Of a DNA stretch of 35,324 bases, positions 1 to 7,493 are shown one piece after another. Source of the stretch: Firmicutes bacterium CAG:95. Its GTDB lineage: Bacteria > Bacillota > Clostridia > Lachnospirales > Lachnospiraceae. Position 1 is the stretch's first letter. Each line of letters starts with the position of its first letter. Made by a program: the position numbers and the translations under genes. The stretch is taken from contig FR902899.1 of the NCBI GenBank assembly GCA_000438155.1, forward strand, positions 462 to 35,785, read 5' to 3'. The notes beneath the pieces are model-generated. The model searched no databases. It saw only the letters and a list, made by a program, of their open reading frames with translations, and was not told the DNA's origin.

Positions 1-744
1 TCTTCCGGACGCGAGGCTATCGGACGTGTAGCTGCGGGTGCAATTGCCTCCAAAATATTAAATGAGATGGGAATTCATATTCTTGCCTACACACGTTCCA
101 TTGGACCGGTTACCATTTCCATGGATCAATTCAACGAAGAGGCTGTCCGGAATACCGCGACCTGTATGCCGGATTATTCTGCCGATGAGCAGGCACTTAC
201 CTATTTACAGGAATGCATGCACCGTCAGGACTCTGCAGGAGGCGTCATCGAATGTCAGGTTACCGGAGTTCCCGCCGGAATCGGTGATCCTGTTTTTGAA
301 AAGCTCGATGCAAATCTTTCCAAAGCAGTCATGTCAATCGGCGCTGTGAAAGCCGTAGAAATCGGGGATGGCATTGCTGTTTCGAAAAGCTGTGGTTCGG
401 AAAACAACGACCACTTTGAAATCCGCGACGGCAGAATTGTTAAAAAAACAAATCACGCCGGCGGTATTCTCGGTGGAATCAGTGATGGCTCCACCATCGT
501 ACTGCGCGCCCACGTAAAGCCGACCCCTTCCATCTTTTCCGAGCAGGATACGGTAAATAATCAGAGGGAAGAAATAAAAATAGCAATCCGTGGACGCCAC
601 GATCCGGTAATTGTTCCCCGTGCGGTTGTCGTGGTCGAATCCATGATTGCCATCACCTTATTAGATGAAATGATGAAAAATATGAGCTCCCGTCTCAATG
701 ACCTGAAAACCTATTACGCCATTTTAAAAGACGAGAGCTGCTGA
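1..744 (+). CDS. aroC: Chorismate synthase, 3' part (5' end outside window)
   Basis: Chorismate synthase removes phosphate from 5-enolpyruvylshikimate-3-phosphate to make chorismate, the last common step to aromatic amino acids and folate. It needs reduced FMN. The frame is open from base 1, and the 247 visible residues start inside the conserved SSGREAIGRVAAGAIA stretch, so roughly the first third of the protein is missing. Family hallmarks seen are the segment HRQDSAGG, GIGDPVFEKLDA, NNDHFE, NHAGGILGGISDG and the C-terminal RHDPVIVPRAVVVVE segment. The internal ATG at 67 lies inside conserved sequence and is not the real start. The gene converges on the downstream - strand lactonase-like gene across a 44-bp gap with no convincing terminator hairpin. 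The family call is very secure; only the upstream context is unknown. Confidence 0.97.
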   Translation, partial: SSGREAIGRVAAGAIASKILNEMGIHILAYTRSIGPVTISMDQFNEEAVRNTATCMPDYSADEQALTYLQECMHRQDSAGGVIECQVTGVPAGIGDPVFEKLDANLSKAVMSIGAVKAVEIGDGIAVSKSCGSENNDHFEIRDGRIVKKTNHAGGILGGISDGSTIVLRAHVKPTPSIFSEQDTVNNQREEIKIAIRGRHDPVIVPRAVVVVESMIAITLLDEMMKNMSSRLNDLKTYYAILKDESC

Positions 745-788
745 TAGTTACTCTTATTTTAATTCATTCTGTTTATGAAATTCATATA

Positions 789-1853
789 CTATTCCGGAAG
801 CTTATAAAAAATGATGCAGTTCGGGCGGTCTACCTTAATCTCCTTCCCGTTCATAACCAGTGTCTTATCCTTTACATTCACAGTAAAGAACGTCATGGTA
901 TCCGATTCATGATTCAACGATACCAGATGCCGGTTATCCGGGAACAGGGCTGCATCCTTCGGATAATCCCCACTGACCGGCAGACAGAAAATCTTGGTCA
1001 GCATTCCTGTTTTATGATCAATTGAATAAAGAATGACGCTGTTGTCTCCTGCGTTGGAGCTTACCATATATTTAAAGTCTTCAGAAAGATTTAAACCGCT
1101 TGCTGCCGTTCCTCCTGCATGATATTCATTCACGGTTGAAATATTCTGGATCTTATCAAAAACCGGAAGATCATGTTCATCCAGATAGTAATGATAAACA
1201 TCAATGTAATTCTTAAGTTCATGTACAATATAAAGGAATCTTCCGTCCTTGCTGAACTTCATATGTCTCGGTGCTGATTCCTGTTCACTGCGGATGATAT
1301 CCACCTGACGAAGCTTTCCGGTATGGTGGTTCAGCTCATATACCACGATATGATCCAGTCCCAGATCTGCAGCACATAAGAACCGGTTATCCCTCGTCAT
1401 CTTCACGCAGTTGATGTGGGGACGGAAATTGCGCTCCGCAATACTGCCAAGTCCCTTATGGAAAATCTCCTCGGTAATCTCTCCGATCGAACCATCCTCT
1501 TCTACACGGAGTACCGTAAGCTTCGCATCATGGTAACCTGCCACAAAAAGGAACCTGTCCTCATAATCGGTAGAAAGGTAACATCCCCTCATTCCGTTGA
1601 TGGATGCACGGTTGATTGCCTTAAGGCTTCCATCCTTCTGAATCTCATAAGATTCTACTCCAAAATCTGTGATTGAATACAGATACTTCTGATTATGTGA
1701 AATCGTCACATAAGAAGAATTCGTAATCTCCACCTGATCCTTCTCGGTCATTCTGCCGTTTTCCATATCCACATCATAGATCCGGATACCGAAATTACTC
1801 TTATTTCCCCAGGTATAGCTGGAGACATATGCTACATATTTATCCTTGTCCAT
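789..1853 (-). CDS. Lactonase-family beta-propeller protein (6-phosphogluconolactonase-like)
   Basis: A 354-residue protein that resembles the lactonase family (PF10282-type seven-bladed beta-propeller, Pgl/YbhE type). Some members hydrolyse 6-phosphogluconolactone, but many are uncharacterised. Sequence support: repeated blade motifs such as YVAYVSSYTW at the N-terminus, DNRFLCAADLGLDHIVVYEL, KFSKDGRFLYIVHEL and NAGDNSVILYSID, and the family's typical length near 350. No signal peptide is seen, so it is probably cytosolic. The start at 1853 is preceded by an AAGGGAAG ribosome binding site and by a candidate extended -10 promoter. It is divergent from the polyamine operon and convergent with aroC, so it is probably monocistronic. 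Whether it is a true 6-phosphogluconolactonase cannot be decided here, since no other pentose phosphate gene is nearby. Confidence 0.82.
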   Translation of the reverse strand: MDKDKYVAYVSSYTWGNKSNFGIRIYDVDMENGRMTEKDQVEITNSSYVTISHNQKYLYSITDFGVESYEIQKDGSLKAINRASINGMRGCYLSTDYEDRFLFVAGYHDAKLTVLRVEEDGSIGEITEEIFHKGLGSIAERNFRPHINCVKMTRDNRFLCAADLGLDHIVVYELNHHTGKLRQVDIIRSEQESAPRHMKFSKDGRFLYIVHELKNYIDVYHYYLDEHDLPVFDKIQNISTVNEYHAGGTAASGLNLSEDFKYMVSSNAGDNSVILYSIDHKTGMLTKIFCLPVSGDYPKDAALFPDNRHLVSLNHESDTMTFFTVNVKDKTLVMNGKEIKVDRPNCIIFYKLPE

Positions 1854-1933
1854 AATCTTCCCTTGCCTTGTCCGGTAACGAGTTCCTGATCCAAATTCAT
1901 TACCTGTTATTTAATTGTACGTAACTATGTTTG

Positions 1934-1962
1934 ATTCTACCATAAGTTATTTCTTTAAACAA
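1934..1962 (-). promoter_or_regulatory. Candidate sigma-A promoter for the lactonase-like gene
   Basis: Reading the - strand, TTGTTT (1962-1957) is followed by a 17-nt spacer and TAGAAT (1939-1934). A TG one base upstream of the -10 gives an extended -10. It lies about 80 bp upstream of the lactonase-like start. The match is good but was found by eye. Confidence 0.55.
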
Positions 1963-1977
1963 GATAAGGAAAAGATA

Positions 1978-2005
1978 TTGACATTAGAAATCTATCTTGT
2001 ATAAT
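1978..2005 (+). promoter_or_regulatory. Consensus sigma-A promoter of the regulator-potABCD operon
   Basis: A perfect TTGACA (1978-1983) and a perfect TATAAT (2000-2005) are separated by 16 bp. Transcription would start near 2012, about 63 bases upstream of the regulator start codon. A promoter this strong on a transporter operon suggests that expression is limited by repression, which fits the inverted repeats just downstream. Confidence 0.85.
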
Positions 2006-2015
2006 AATCATCAGT

Positions 2016-2053
2016 GTTTAGTAACACTAAACTTTTTGTTTACTTTTTGTTTG
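2016..2053 (+). promoter_or_regulatory. Candidate operator: phased GTTTA inverted repeats
   Basis: The 17-base palindrome GTTTAGTAACACTAAAC (2016-2032) has perfect 7-bp arms around AAC. It overlaps a second inverted repeat, TAAAC-TTTTT-GTTTA (2028-2042). A perfect tandem duplication of ACTTTTTGTTT covers 2031-2041 and 2042-2052. Half-sites therefore begin at 2016, 2028, 2038 and 2049, spaced close to one helical turn. The site lies between the predicted transcription start and the ribosome binding site of the HTH regulator, where a bound protein could block RNA polymerase. Autoregulation by the adjacent cupin-HTH protein is inferred from position. Confidence 0.6.
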
Positions 2054-2074
2054 ATGATACAGAGGCGGATATTA

Positions 2075-2626
2075 ATGAATAACACAACCAAAATCGGAAC
2101 GAAAATCAAGGATCTCCGCATCCAGAAGGGACTCACCCAGGAGGAACTGGCAGACCGCTGTGAATTATCCAAGGGCTTCATCTCACAGCTGGAACGGGAT
2201 TTAACCTCTCCCTCCATCGCAACCTTACTTGATATTCTCACCTGCCTTGGAACAGATCTGAAGGACTTCTTTAATGATTCCGAAGACAATCAGATTGCCT
2301 TTAAGGAAGCTGACTACTTTGAGAAAATTGATGAAGAACTTCATAACAAAATTGAATGGATTATCCCAAACGCACAGAAAAATATGATGGAGCCGATCCG
2401 TTTATCACTTTCCCCCGGCGGCTCGACCTACCCGGATAATCCCCATGAAGGTGAAGAATTCGGATATGTGCTGCTAGGAAGCATCACCCTTGTTTTAGGG
2501 AAACGCAGAATCAAGGTCAAAAAAGGGGAATCCTTTTATTTCAAGGCCGATTCCACCCATTATATACAGGCAGGTCAGAAAACCGGTGCTGTTCTCATCT
2601 GGGTCAGCACCCCGCCCAGCTTTTAA
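2075..2626 (+). CDS. XRE-family HTH regulator with C-terminal cupin sensor domain
   Basis: A 183-residue regulator with an N-terminal Cro/C1-type helix-turn-helix (about residues 7-62; LRIQKGLTQEELADR, then a recognition helix containing SKGFISQLER) and a C-terminal cupin domain (about 105-180; HEGEEFGYVLLG and the ADSTHYIQ strand). This is the PuuR-like layout commonly found beside polyamine or amino-acid transport genes. The frame is open from 1997, but I chose the ATG at 2075. It has an AGAGGCGG ribosome binding site at 2061-2068, and the longer form would start inside the -10 region with no RBS. It lies 21 bp upstream of potA and shares its promoter. The inference is a ligand-responsive regulator of potABCD, with a polyamine as a plausible ligand; nothing in the sequence proves the ligand. 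Confidence 0.92.
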   Translation: MNNTTKIGTKIKDLRIQKGLTQEELADRCELSKGFISQLERDLTSPSIATLLDILTCLGTDLKDFFNDSEDNQIAFKEADYFEKIDEELHNKIEWIIPNAQKNMMEPIRLSLSPGGSTYPDNPHEGEEFGYVLLGSITLVLGKRRIKVKKGESFYFKADSTHYIQAGQKTGAVLIWVSTPPSF

Positions 2627-2647
2627 CTGACAGAAAAGGAGCTTACC

Positions 2648-3724
2648 ATGAACAAAGTATTAATTGACTTAAAAAACATCAGCAAAACCTTCGACGACCA
2701 GCTGGTTCTCGATGACCTGAATCTTTATATCCGGGAGAATGAATTTCTGACGCTCTTAGGCCCAAGTGGCTGTGGTAAGACAACCACTTTGCGTATTCTT
2801 GGCGGCTTTGAAACACCGGATACTGGCTGTGTCATCTTTGACGATAAGGATATCACCAAGCTTCCGCCCAACAAACGTCAGTTAAATACCGTATTCCAGA
2901 GATATGCCCTCTTTCCTCACATGACGATTGAAGAGAACATTGCTTTCGGCTTGAAAATCAAGGGCAAATCAAAAAGCTATATTGATGATAAAATCAAATA
3001 TGCCTTAAAACTCGTAAATTTAGATGGCTACGGGCATCGTATGCCGGATTCCTTAAGTGGCGGACAGCAGCAGCGTATTGCCATAGCCCGTGCGATTGTA
3101 AATGAACCCAAGGTACTTCTGCTTGATGAGCCTTTAGGTGCGCTTGACTTAAAGCTTCGTCAGGATATGCAGTATGAACTGATCCGTCTGAAAAATGAAC
3201 TGGGCATTACCTTTATTTATGTAACGCATGATCAGGAAGAGGCTCTTACCATGTCTGATACCATCGTCGTTATGAACCAGGGATATATCCAGCAGATCGG
3301 TTCGCCCGAAAAGATCTATAACGAACCGGAAAACGCTTTTGTTGCAGACTTTATCGGAGACAGCAACATCATCAGTTCCCTGATGGTTGAGGATAAGCTG
3401 GTAAATATTCTCGGAGTGAACTTTCCATGTGTGGATACCGGTTTTGGACATCATAAGCCGGTCGATGTTGTAATCCGCCCTGAAGATGTTGTACTTTCTA
3501 CCGATCTTGAGAAAGGCCGCATCAAGGGTGTTGTCTCCCACCTGATCTTTAAAGGAGTTCATTACGAAATGGAGGTTATGGCAAATGGCTTTGAATGGCT
3601 GGTACATTCGACCGGAATGTTCCCTGTCGGATGCGAAGTCAGCATTGATGTGGATCCATTCAATATCCAGATTATGAACAAACCTGCATCCGAAGACGAG
3701 GAGGCTGTGAAATTAGATGAATAA
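2648..3724 (+). CDS. potA: Spermidine/putrescine ABC transporter ATP-binding protein
   Basis: The 358-residue ATPase subunit of a PotABCD-type polyamine importer, acting on the inner face of the membrane. Motifs in order: Walker A GPSGCGKT (residues 38-45), Q-loop in VFQRYALFPHMT (about 83), signature LSGGQQQR (136-143), Walker B LLLDEP (157-162), H-loop His194, and a C-terminal TOBE-like domain (about 275-345) that is typical of PotA. The ribosome binding site is AAAGGAG six bases before the ATG. The stop overlaps the potB start by 8 bp, which implies translational coupling. Length matches the family. Polyamine specificity comes mainly from the four-gene set with potD, because the ATPase alone resembles other members of the same ABC family. 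Confidence 0.96.
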   Translation: MNKVLIDLKNISKTFDDQLVLDDLNLYIRENEFLTLLGPSGCGKTTTLRILGGFETPDTGCVIFDDKDITKLPPNKRQLNTVFQRYALFPHMTIEENIAFGLKIKGKSKSYIDDKIKYALKLVNLDGYGHRMPDSLSGGQQQRIAIARAIVNEPKVLLLDEPLGALDLKLRQDMQYELIRLKNELGITFIYVTHDQEEALTMSDTIVVMNQGYIQQIGSPEKIYNEPENAFVADFIGDSNIISSLMVEDKLVNILGVNFPCVDTGFGHHKPVDVVIRPEDVVLSTDLEKGRIKGVVSHLIFKGVHYEMEVMANGFEWLVHSTGMFPVGCEVSIDVDPFNIQIMNKPASEDEEAVKLDE

Positions 3725-4544
3725 TGCACAACTCAAGAAGAAATTATTAGGTACGCCGTATTTTCTGTGGTCGCTTATTTTTATTCTCATTCCGCTTGGC
3801 ATGGTGTTTTATTACGGATTGACCGACCGCTCCGGTGCATTTACCTTAAATAATATTATTTCAATTACTACTGCGGAACATGCAAAGGCATTGTGGCTTG
3901 CTCTCCTGCTCTCCCTGATTGCAACTGTTTTATGCCTCCTGCTTGCCTATCCGCTTGCCATGATTCTTTGCAATATGGGCGTGAACCAGCACAGCTTTAT
4001 CGTATTAATTTTCATTCTTCCCATGTGGATGAATTTCCTGCTGCGTACCATGGCATGGCAGACACTTCTCGAAAAAACAGGTGTCATTAACAGTATCCTG
4101 AATTTTCTGCATCTGCCGGCTCTTAGAATTATTAACACTCCCTATGCCATTGTGTTAGGCATGGTGTATAACTTCCTTCCTTTCATGGTGCTGCCGATTT
4201 ACAATGCTTTATCCAAAATTGACCGCAGCATCATTCATGCAGCGAAGGATCTCGGGGCCAATAACATACAGGTATTTTTCAAAATTACGCTTCCTTTAAG
4301 TGTTCCCGGTATTATCAGTGGAATTACCATGGTATTTATTCCGGCGCTTACCACCTTCGTAATCAGTAAGCTTTTAGGAGGCAGTAAGGTTCTTCTGATC
4401 GGCAATGTCATAGAAGAAGAATTTACACAGGCCAGCAACTGGCATTTAGGCAGCGGACTGTCTATTGTACTGATGCTGTTCATCATTGTCAACATGGTAC
4501 TTTCTGCCATCTTTGACAAAGACGGGGAGGGATCCTTCTTATGA
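3717..4544 (+). CDS. potB: Spermidine/putrescine ABC transporter permease
   Basis: A 275-residue inner-membrane permease with about six hydrophobic segments. The first is at about residues 14-32 (FLWSLIFILIPLGMVFYYGL). The EAA-type cytoplasmic loop that contacts the ATPase is at about residues 174-193 (HAAKDLGANNIQVFFKITLP). Order and length match PotB. The start overlaps the potA stop by 8 bp, with GGAGG about 12 bases upstream. The stop overlaps the potC start in an ATGA arrangement. It pairs with PotC to form the membrane channel of the importer. No unusual features. Confidence 0.95.
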   Translation: MNNAQLKKKLLGTPYFLWSLIFILIPLGMVFYYGLTDRSGAFTLNNIISITTAEHAKALWLALLLSLIATVLCLLLAYPLAMILCNMGVNQHSFIVLIFILPMWMNFLLRTMAWQTLLEKTGVINSILNFLHLPALRIINTPYAIVLGMVYNFLPFMVLPIYNALSKIDRSIIHAAKDLGANNIQVFFKITLPLSVPGIISGITMVFIPALTTFVISKLLGGSKVLLIGNVIEEEFTQASNWHLGSGLSIVLMLFIIVNMVLSAIFDKDGEGSFL

Positions 4545-5332
4545 TAAAGATGACCTTACAGCGGATTTATGTATCATTGATTTTTATTTTTCTTTATGCC
4601 CCCATTGTGACGTTGATTGTGCTTTCCTTTAATGCCAGCAAAACGAGGGCAAAATGGGGCGGCTTTACAACCAAATGGTATACTTCCTTATTTCAGAATG
4701 AAGCCATTATGAATGCACTGGCCAATACCCTGCTTATTGCGTTCGCTGCTTCCATTGTTTCAACGCTGATTGGTACGATTGCGTGTATCGCGATTATGAA
4801 CTTAAAGAAGCGTTCACGCGCAATCGTCATGGGAATTACGAACATTCCCATGCTGAATGCAGAAATTGTCACCGGCATTTCCCTGATGCTGCTCTTTATC
4901 AGTATGGGATTAAAGTTCGGTCTTGGCACAATTTTACTTGCGCATATTACCTTCTGCATCCCTTACGTGATTTTAAGCATTATGCCGAGAATGAAGCAAT
5001 TGAATCCTTATACCTATGAGGCTGCCTTAGACCTTGGTGCAAGCCCCGTTTATGGTTTTTATAAGGTTGTCCTTCCGGAAATCATGCCGGGAATCTTATC
5101 CGGATTCCTTATGGCCTTTACCATGTCTCTGGATGACTTTATTATTACACACTTTACTAAAGGTGCCGGAGTGGATACCCTGTCCACTAAAATATATACC
5201 GAAGTAAAAAAAGGAATCAAACCCGAAATGTATGCGTTATCCACGATTATTTTCGTAACGGTTCTGGTACTTCTGATTTTAGTAAACAAGGCTCCGACCG
5301 ATAAGCAAATATCCAAAAAGAAAGTAAAATAA
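4541..5332 (+). CDS. potC: Spermidine/putrescine ABC transporter permease
   Basis: The 263-residue second permease subunit, with about six membrane spans. The first is at about residues 9-28, and the EAA loop is at about 165-185 (YEAALDLGASPVYGFYKVVLPE). The segment SLDDFIITHF is typical of PotC. The ATGA overlap with potB and a GGAGG ribosome binding site inside the end of potB indicate coupled translation. PotD follows 17 bp downstream. PotB and PotC form the heterodimeric transmembrane pore energised by PotA. Confidence 0.95.
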   Translation: MIKMTLQRIYVSLIFIFLYAPIVTLIVLSFNASKTRAKWGGFTTKWYTSLFQNEAIMNALANTLLIAFAASIVSTLIGTIACIAIMNLKKRSRAIVMGITNIPMLNAEIVTGISLMLLFISMGLKFGLGTILLAHITFCIPYVILSIMPRMKQLNPYTYEAALDLGASPVYGFYKVVLPEIMPGILSGFLMAFTMSLDDFIITHFTKGAGVDTLSTKIYTEVKKGIKPEMYALSTIIFVTVLVLLILVNKAPTDKQISKKKVK

Positions 5333-5349
5333 AACTACGGAGGAACATT

Positions 5350-6411
5350 ATGAAAAAAACACCCATCTATGTCTTACTGCTCACTGCTTTTTTTGTTCTT
5401 GCCCTTACCGGATGCGGGAAAGGTGCAAGCGGCGAAAACGGCGAGGTCATCGTTTACAACTGGGGCGAATATATCGATCCCGACACGATTACCATGTTTG
5501 AAGAGGAAACCGGTATCAAGGTTGTTTATGATGAGTATGAAACAAACGAAATCATGTATCCCAAGGTAGAGGCCGGAGCTACTGCTTATGACGTTCTGTG
5601 CCCGTCCGATTACATGATCCAGAAGCTGATTGAAAACGATCTTCTTCAGGAAATCAATTTTGACAACATTCCCAATGTCAAGAATATCGGCCAGCAGTAT
5701 TTTGACCAGTCACAGGAATTTGACCCGGAAAATAAATATTCTATCCCTTATTGTTTTGGTACCGTTGGTATTCTTTATAATAAGACCATGGTAGATGATC
5801 CGGTAGACAGCTGGTCCATTCTCTGGGATGAGAAATACGCCGACAACATTCTTATGCAGGATTCTGTCCGTGATGCATTCATGGTTGCACTGAAATTAAA
5901 GGGCTATTCCATGAATACCCTCGATGAAGGCGAATTAAATGAAGCAAAACAGATCTTAATTGATCAGAAGCCGCTTGTACAGGCTTATGTCATCGATCAG
6001 GTCCGTGACAAAATGATCGGTAATGAAGCTGCTATTGGTGTTATTTATTCCGGTGAAGCCATTTTTACCCAGCGTGAAAATGCAGATCTTGAATATGTAA
6101 TTCCCAAGGAAGGAACCAACGTCTGGATTGATTCCTGGGTTATTCCGAAGAATGCACCGAATATGGAAAATGCAGAGAAGTTCATTGATTTTATGTGTCG
6201 TGAAGATGTCGCATTAAAGAACTTCGAATACATTACCTACTCTACTCCGAACGATGCAGCCAGAGCCTTAATCGAGGATGAAGATATTAAGAATTCCAAG
6301 ATTGCATTCCCGGATCTTTCCCAGTATAACAATCTGGAAACCTTCCATTACTTAGGTGCTGATGGCGATGCCTTATATAATGAACTCTGGAAGGAAGTTA
6401 AGGCTGAGTAA
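5350..6411 (+). CDS. potD: Polyamine-binding lipoprotein of the Pot ABC transporter
   Basis: The 353-residue extracellular substrate-binding subunit. The N-terminus has a short basic region, a hydrophobic stretch and a lipobox LTGC with the lipidated Cys at residue 22, so the mature protein is tethered to the outer face of the membrane, as usual in Firmicutes. Family signatures are VYNWGEYIDPDTI near the mature N-terminus, YDVLCPSDYMI, SIPYCFGTVGILYN and the IDSWVIPKNAPN segment. In characterised PotD proteins, acidic and tryptophan residues in these regions bind polyamines. A GGAGG ribosome binding site lies six bases before the ATG. It is the last gene of the operon and is followed about 60 bp later by a strong terminator. 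Confidence 0.96.
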   Translation: MKKTPIYVLLLTAFFVLALTGCGKGASGENGEVIVYNWGEYIDPDTITMFEEETGIKVVYDEYETNEIMYPKVEAGATAYDVLCPSDYMIQKLIENDLLQEINFDNIPNVKNIGQQYFDQSQEFDPENKYSIPYCFGTVGILYNKTMVDDPVDSWSILWDEKYADNILMQDSVRDAFMVALKLKGYSMNTLDEGELNEAKQILIDQKPLVQAYVIDQVRDKMIGNEAAIGVIYSGEAIFTQRENADLEYVIPKEGTNVWIDSWVIPKNAPNMENAEKFIDFMCREDVALKNFEYITYSTPNDAARALIEDEDIKNSKIAFPDLSQYNNLETFHYLGADGDALYNELWKEVKAE

Positions 6412-6471
6412 TCTTTCAATACCTGACCGTTTTATATGAATTTATTGTAACTGTTCCGTTACCAGATTTAA

Positions 6472-6500
6472 GAACCCCGCAGATGATTTCTGCGGGGTTC
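6472..6500. terminator. Bidirectional intrinsic terminator between potD and the alpha/beta hydrolase gene
   Basis: A perfect 12-bp GC-rich stem (6472-6483 pairs with 6489-6500) encloses the five-base loop TGATT. Pyrimidine/T-rich sequence follows on the + side and TTAAATC follows on the - side, so it can end both convergent transcripts. Confidence 0.88.
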
Positions 6501-6514
6501 CTAATTTCCAAATA

Positions 6515-7468
6515 TTATATTTCTATCTGCCTGGATCTTTCTGTTCTGTCAGGACAAACTCTTCTAAGAAACTCTGTTACAATTCTCCGATATTCCTCTG
6601 GTGCTTGATAAATGGATCTGGCATGTTCTGCCCCCTCAATATAATGAAGCTCTTTATAGGAAGATGCTGTCTCATACAACCTTTTTGCATGGGAAGGCAG
6701 GATAAAGTCATCTGCCGTTCCATGAATAAATAACAACGGAGTTACCATATTCTTCTGCAATGCCTTCCATGGCTTTATTTTTAACAAATCAAAATGATAT
6801 TTACAGTGACATGCCCAATTTACCGGATACATCATCATTTTAGGAAGATGGAACCATTTGCCGGACAGATACGCCATCAGGTCTTTCAGATCTGCAAAGC
6901 CACAGTCTGAAACGCAGAAGGAAAATCCCTCATAAAGACGAAGTGCCAGAATACTGCTTGAGGCTCCAAGGCTTACGCCATGGAGTCCAATACGTATTTT
7001 TTCTCCAAAGCGTCTTCTCAGTTCTTCTGCTATGGTTAAGATATCCATATGCTCATAGCACCCCATGGAGCAAAAGCTTTCTTCGCCATCATCATTATCT
7101 CCATGATAACGCATATCATAAAGATAAACATGGTACCCGAGCTCATAATAGATATTTGCGTAAGCAAGTGATTCCCACCGGTTACCCGAATATCCATGCG
7201 TAAGGATCACGTAACGATCCGTTGGATTCTCCTGCTTCATCAGGAAACCATGCAGCTCATACCCATAGTCAGAATATACATTAAACACCTCACGCCGGCT
7301 TTTTAAAAAACATTCAAAAGAAACACCATCATCCTCAATCCGTTTCTTGAAATCTTCAAGTGACCACTTTTCAGGTCTTGTAATGAACTGAACCATTCCA
7401 AAGGAAAATATCAGGATCAGAATACACATGATTACTGCAATAATCAATAATGCAATTCCAATTTTCAT
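6515..7468 (-). CDS. Membrane-anchored alpha/beta hydrolase
   Basis: A 317-residue protein with an N-terminal hydrophobic helix (about residues 4-28) and then an alpha/beta-hydrolase fold. The oxyanion-side motif is LTHGYSGNR (89-97). The nucleophile elbow is GVSLGAS with Ser166. The probable acid is Asp253 or Asp254 in HGTADDF, and the catalytic histidine is His282 in GAEHARS. It resembles the serine aminopeptidase/BAAT-like lipase-esterase group widespread in Clostridia. The helix could be an uncleaved anchor; if so, the side on which the hydrolase domain lies is not decided by sequence alone. It lies 25 bp downstream of proA, probably at the end of a long transcript, and just before the bidirectional terminator. 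The substrate is unknown. Confidence 0.85.
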   Translation of the reverse strand: MKIGIALLIIAVIMCILILIFSFGMVQFITRPEKWSLEDFKKRIEDDGVSFECFLKSRREVFNVYSDYGYELHGFLMKQENPTDRYVILTHGYSGNRWESLAYANIYYELGYHVYLYDMRYHGDNDDGEESFCSMGCYEHMDILTIAEELRRRFGEKIRIGLHGVSLGASSSILALRLYEGFSFCVSDCGFADLKDLMAYLSGKWFHLPKMMMYPVNWACHCKYHFDLLKIKPWKALQKNMVTPLLFIHGTADDFILPSHAKRLYETASSYKELHYIEGAEHARSIYQAPEEYRRIVTEFLRRVCPDRTERSRQIEI

Positions 7469-7493
7469 TTGTTTGTCCCCGTTTTCTGTATTC

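Noticed and set aside
745..788. Terminator between aroC and the lactonase-like gene
   Set aside because: The sequence is AT-rich with no stable stem followed by a T-run.
1997..2074. Longer 209-residue form of the HTH regulator starting at 1997
   Set aside because: The extra codons begin inside the promoter, run through the operator repeats and have no ribosome binding site; the ATG at 2075 has one.
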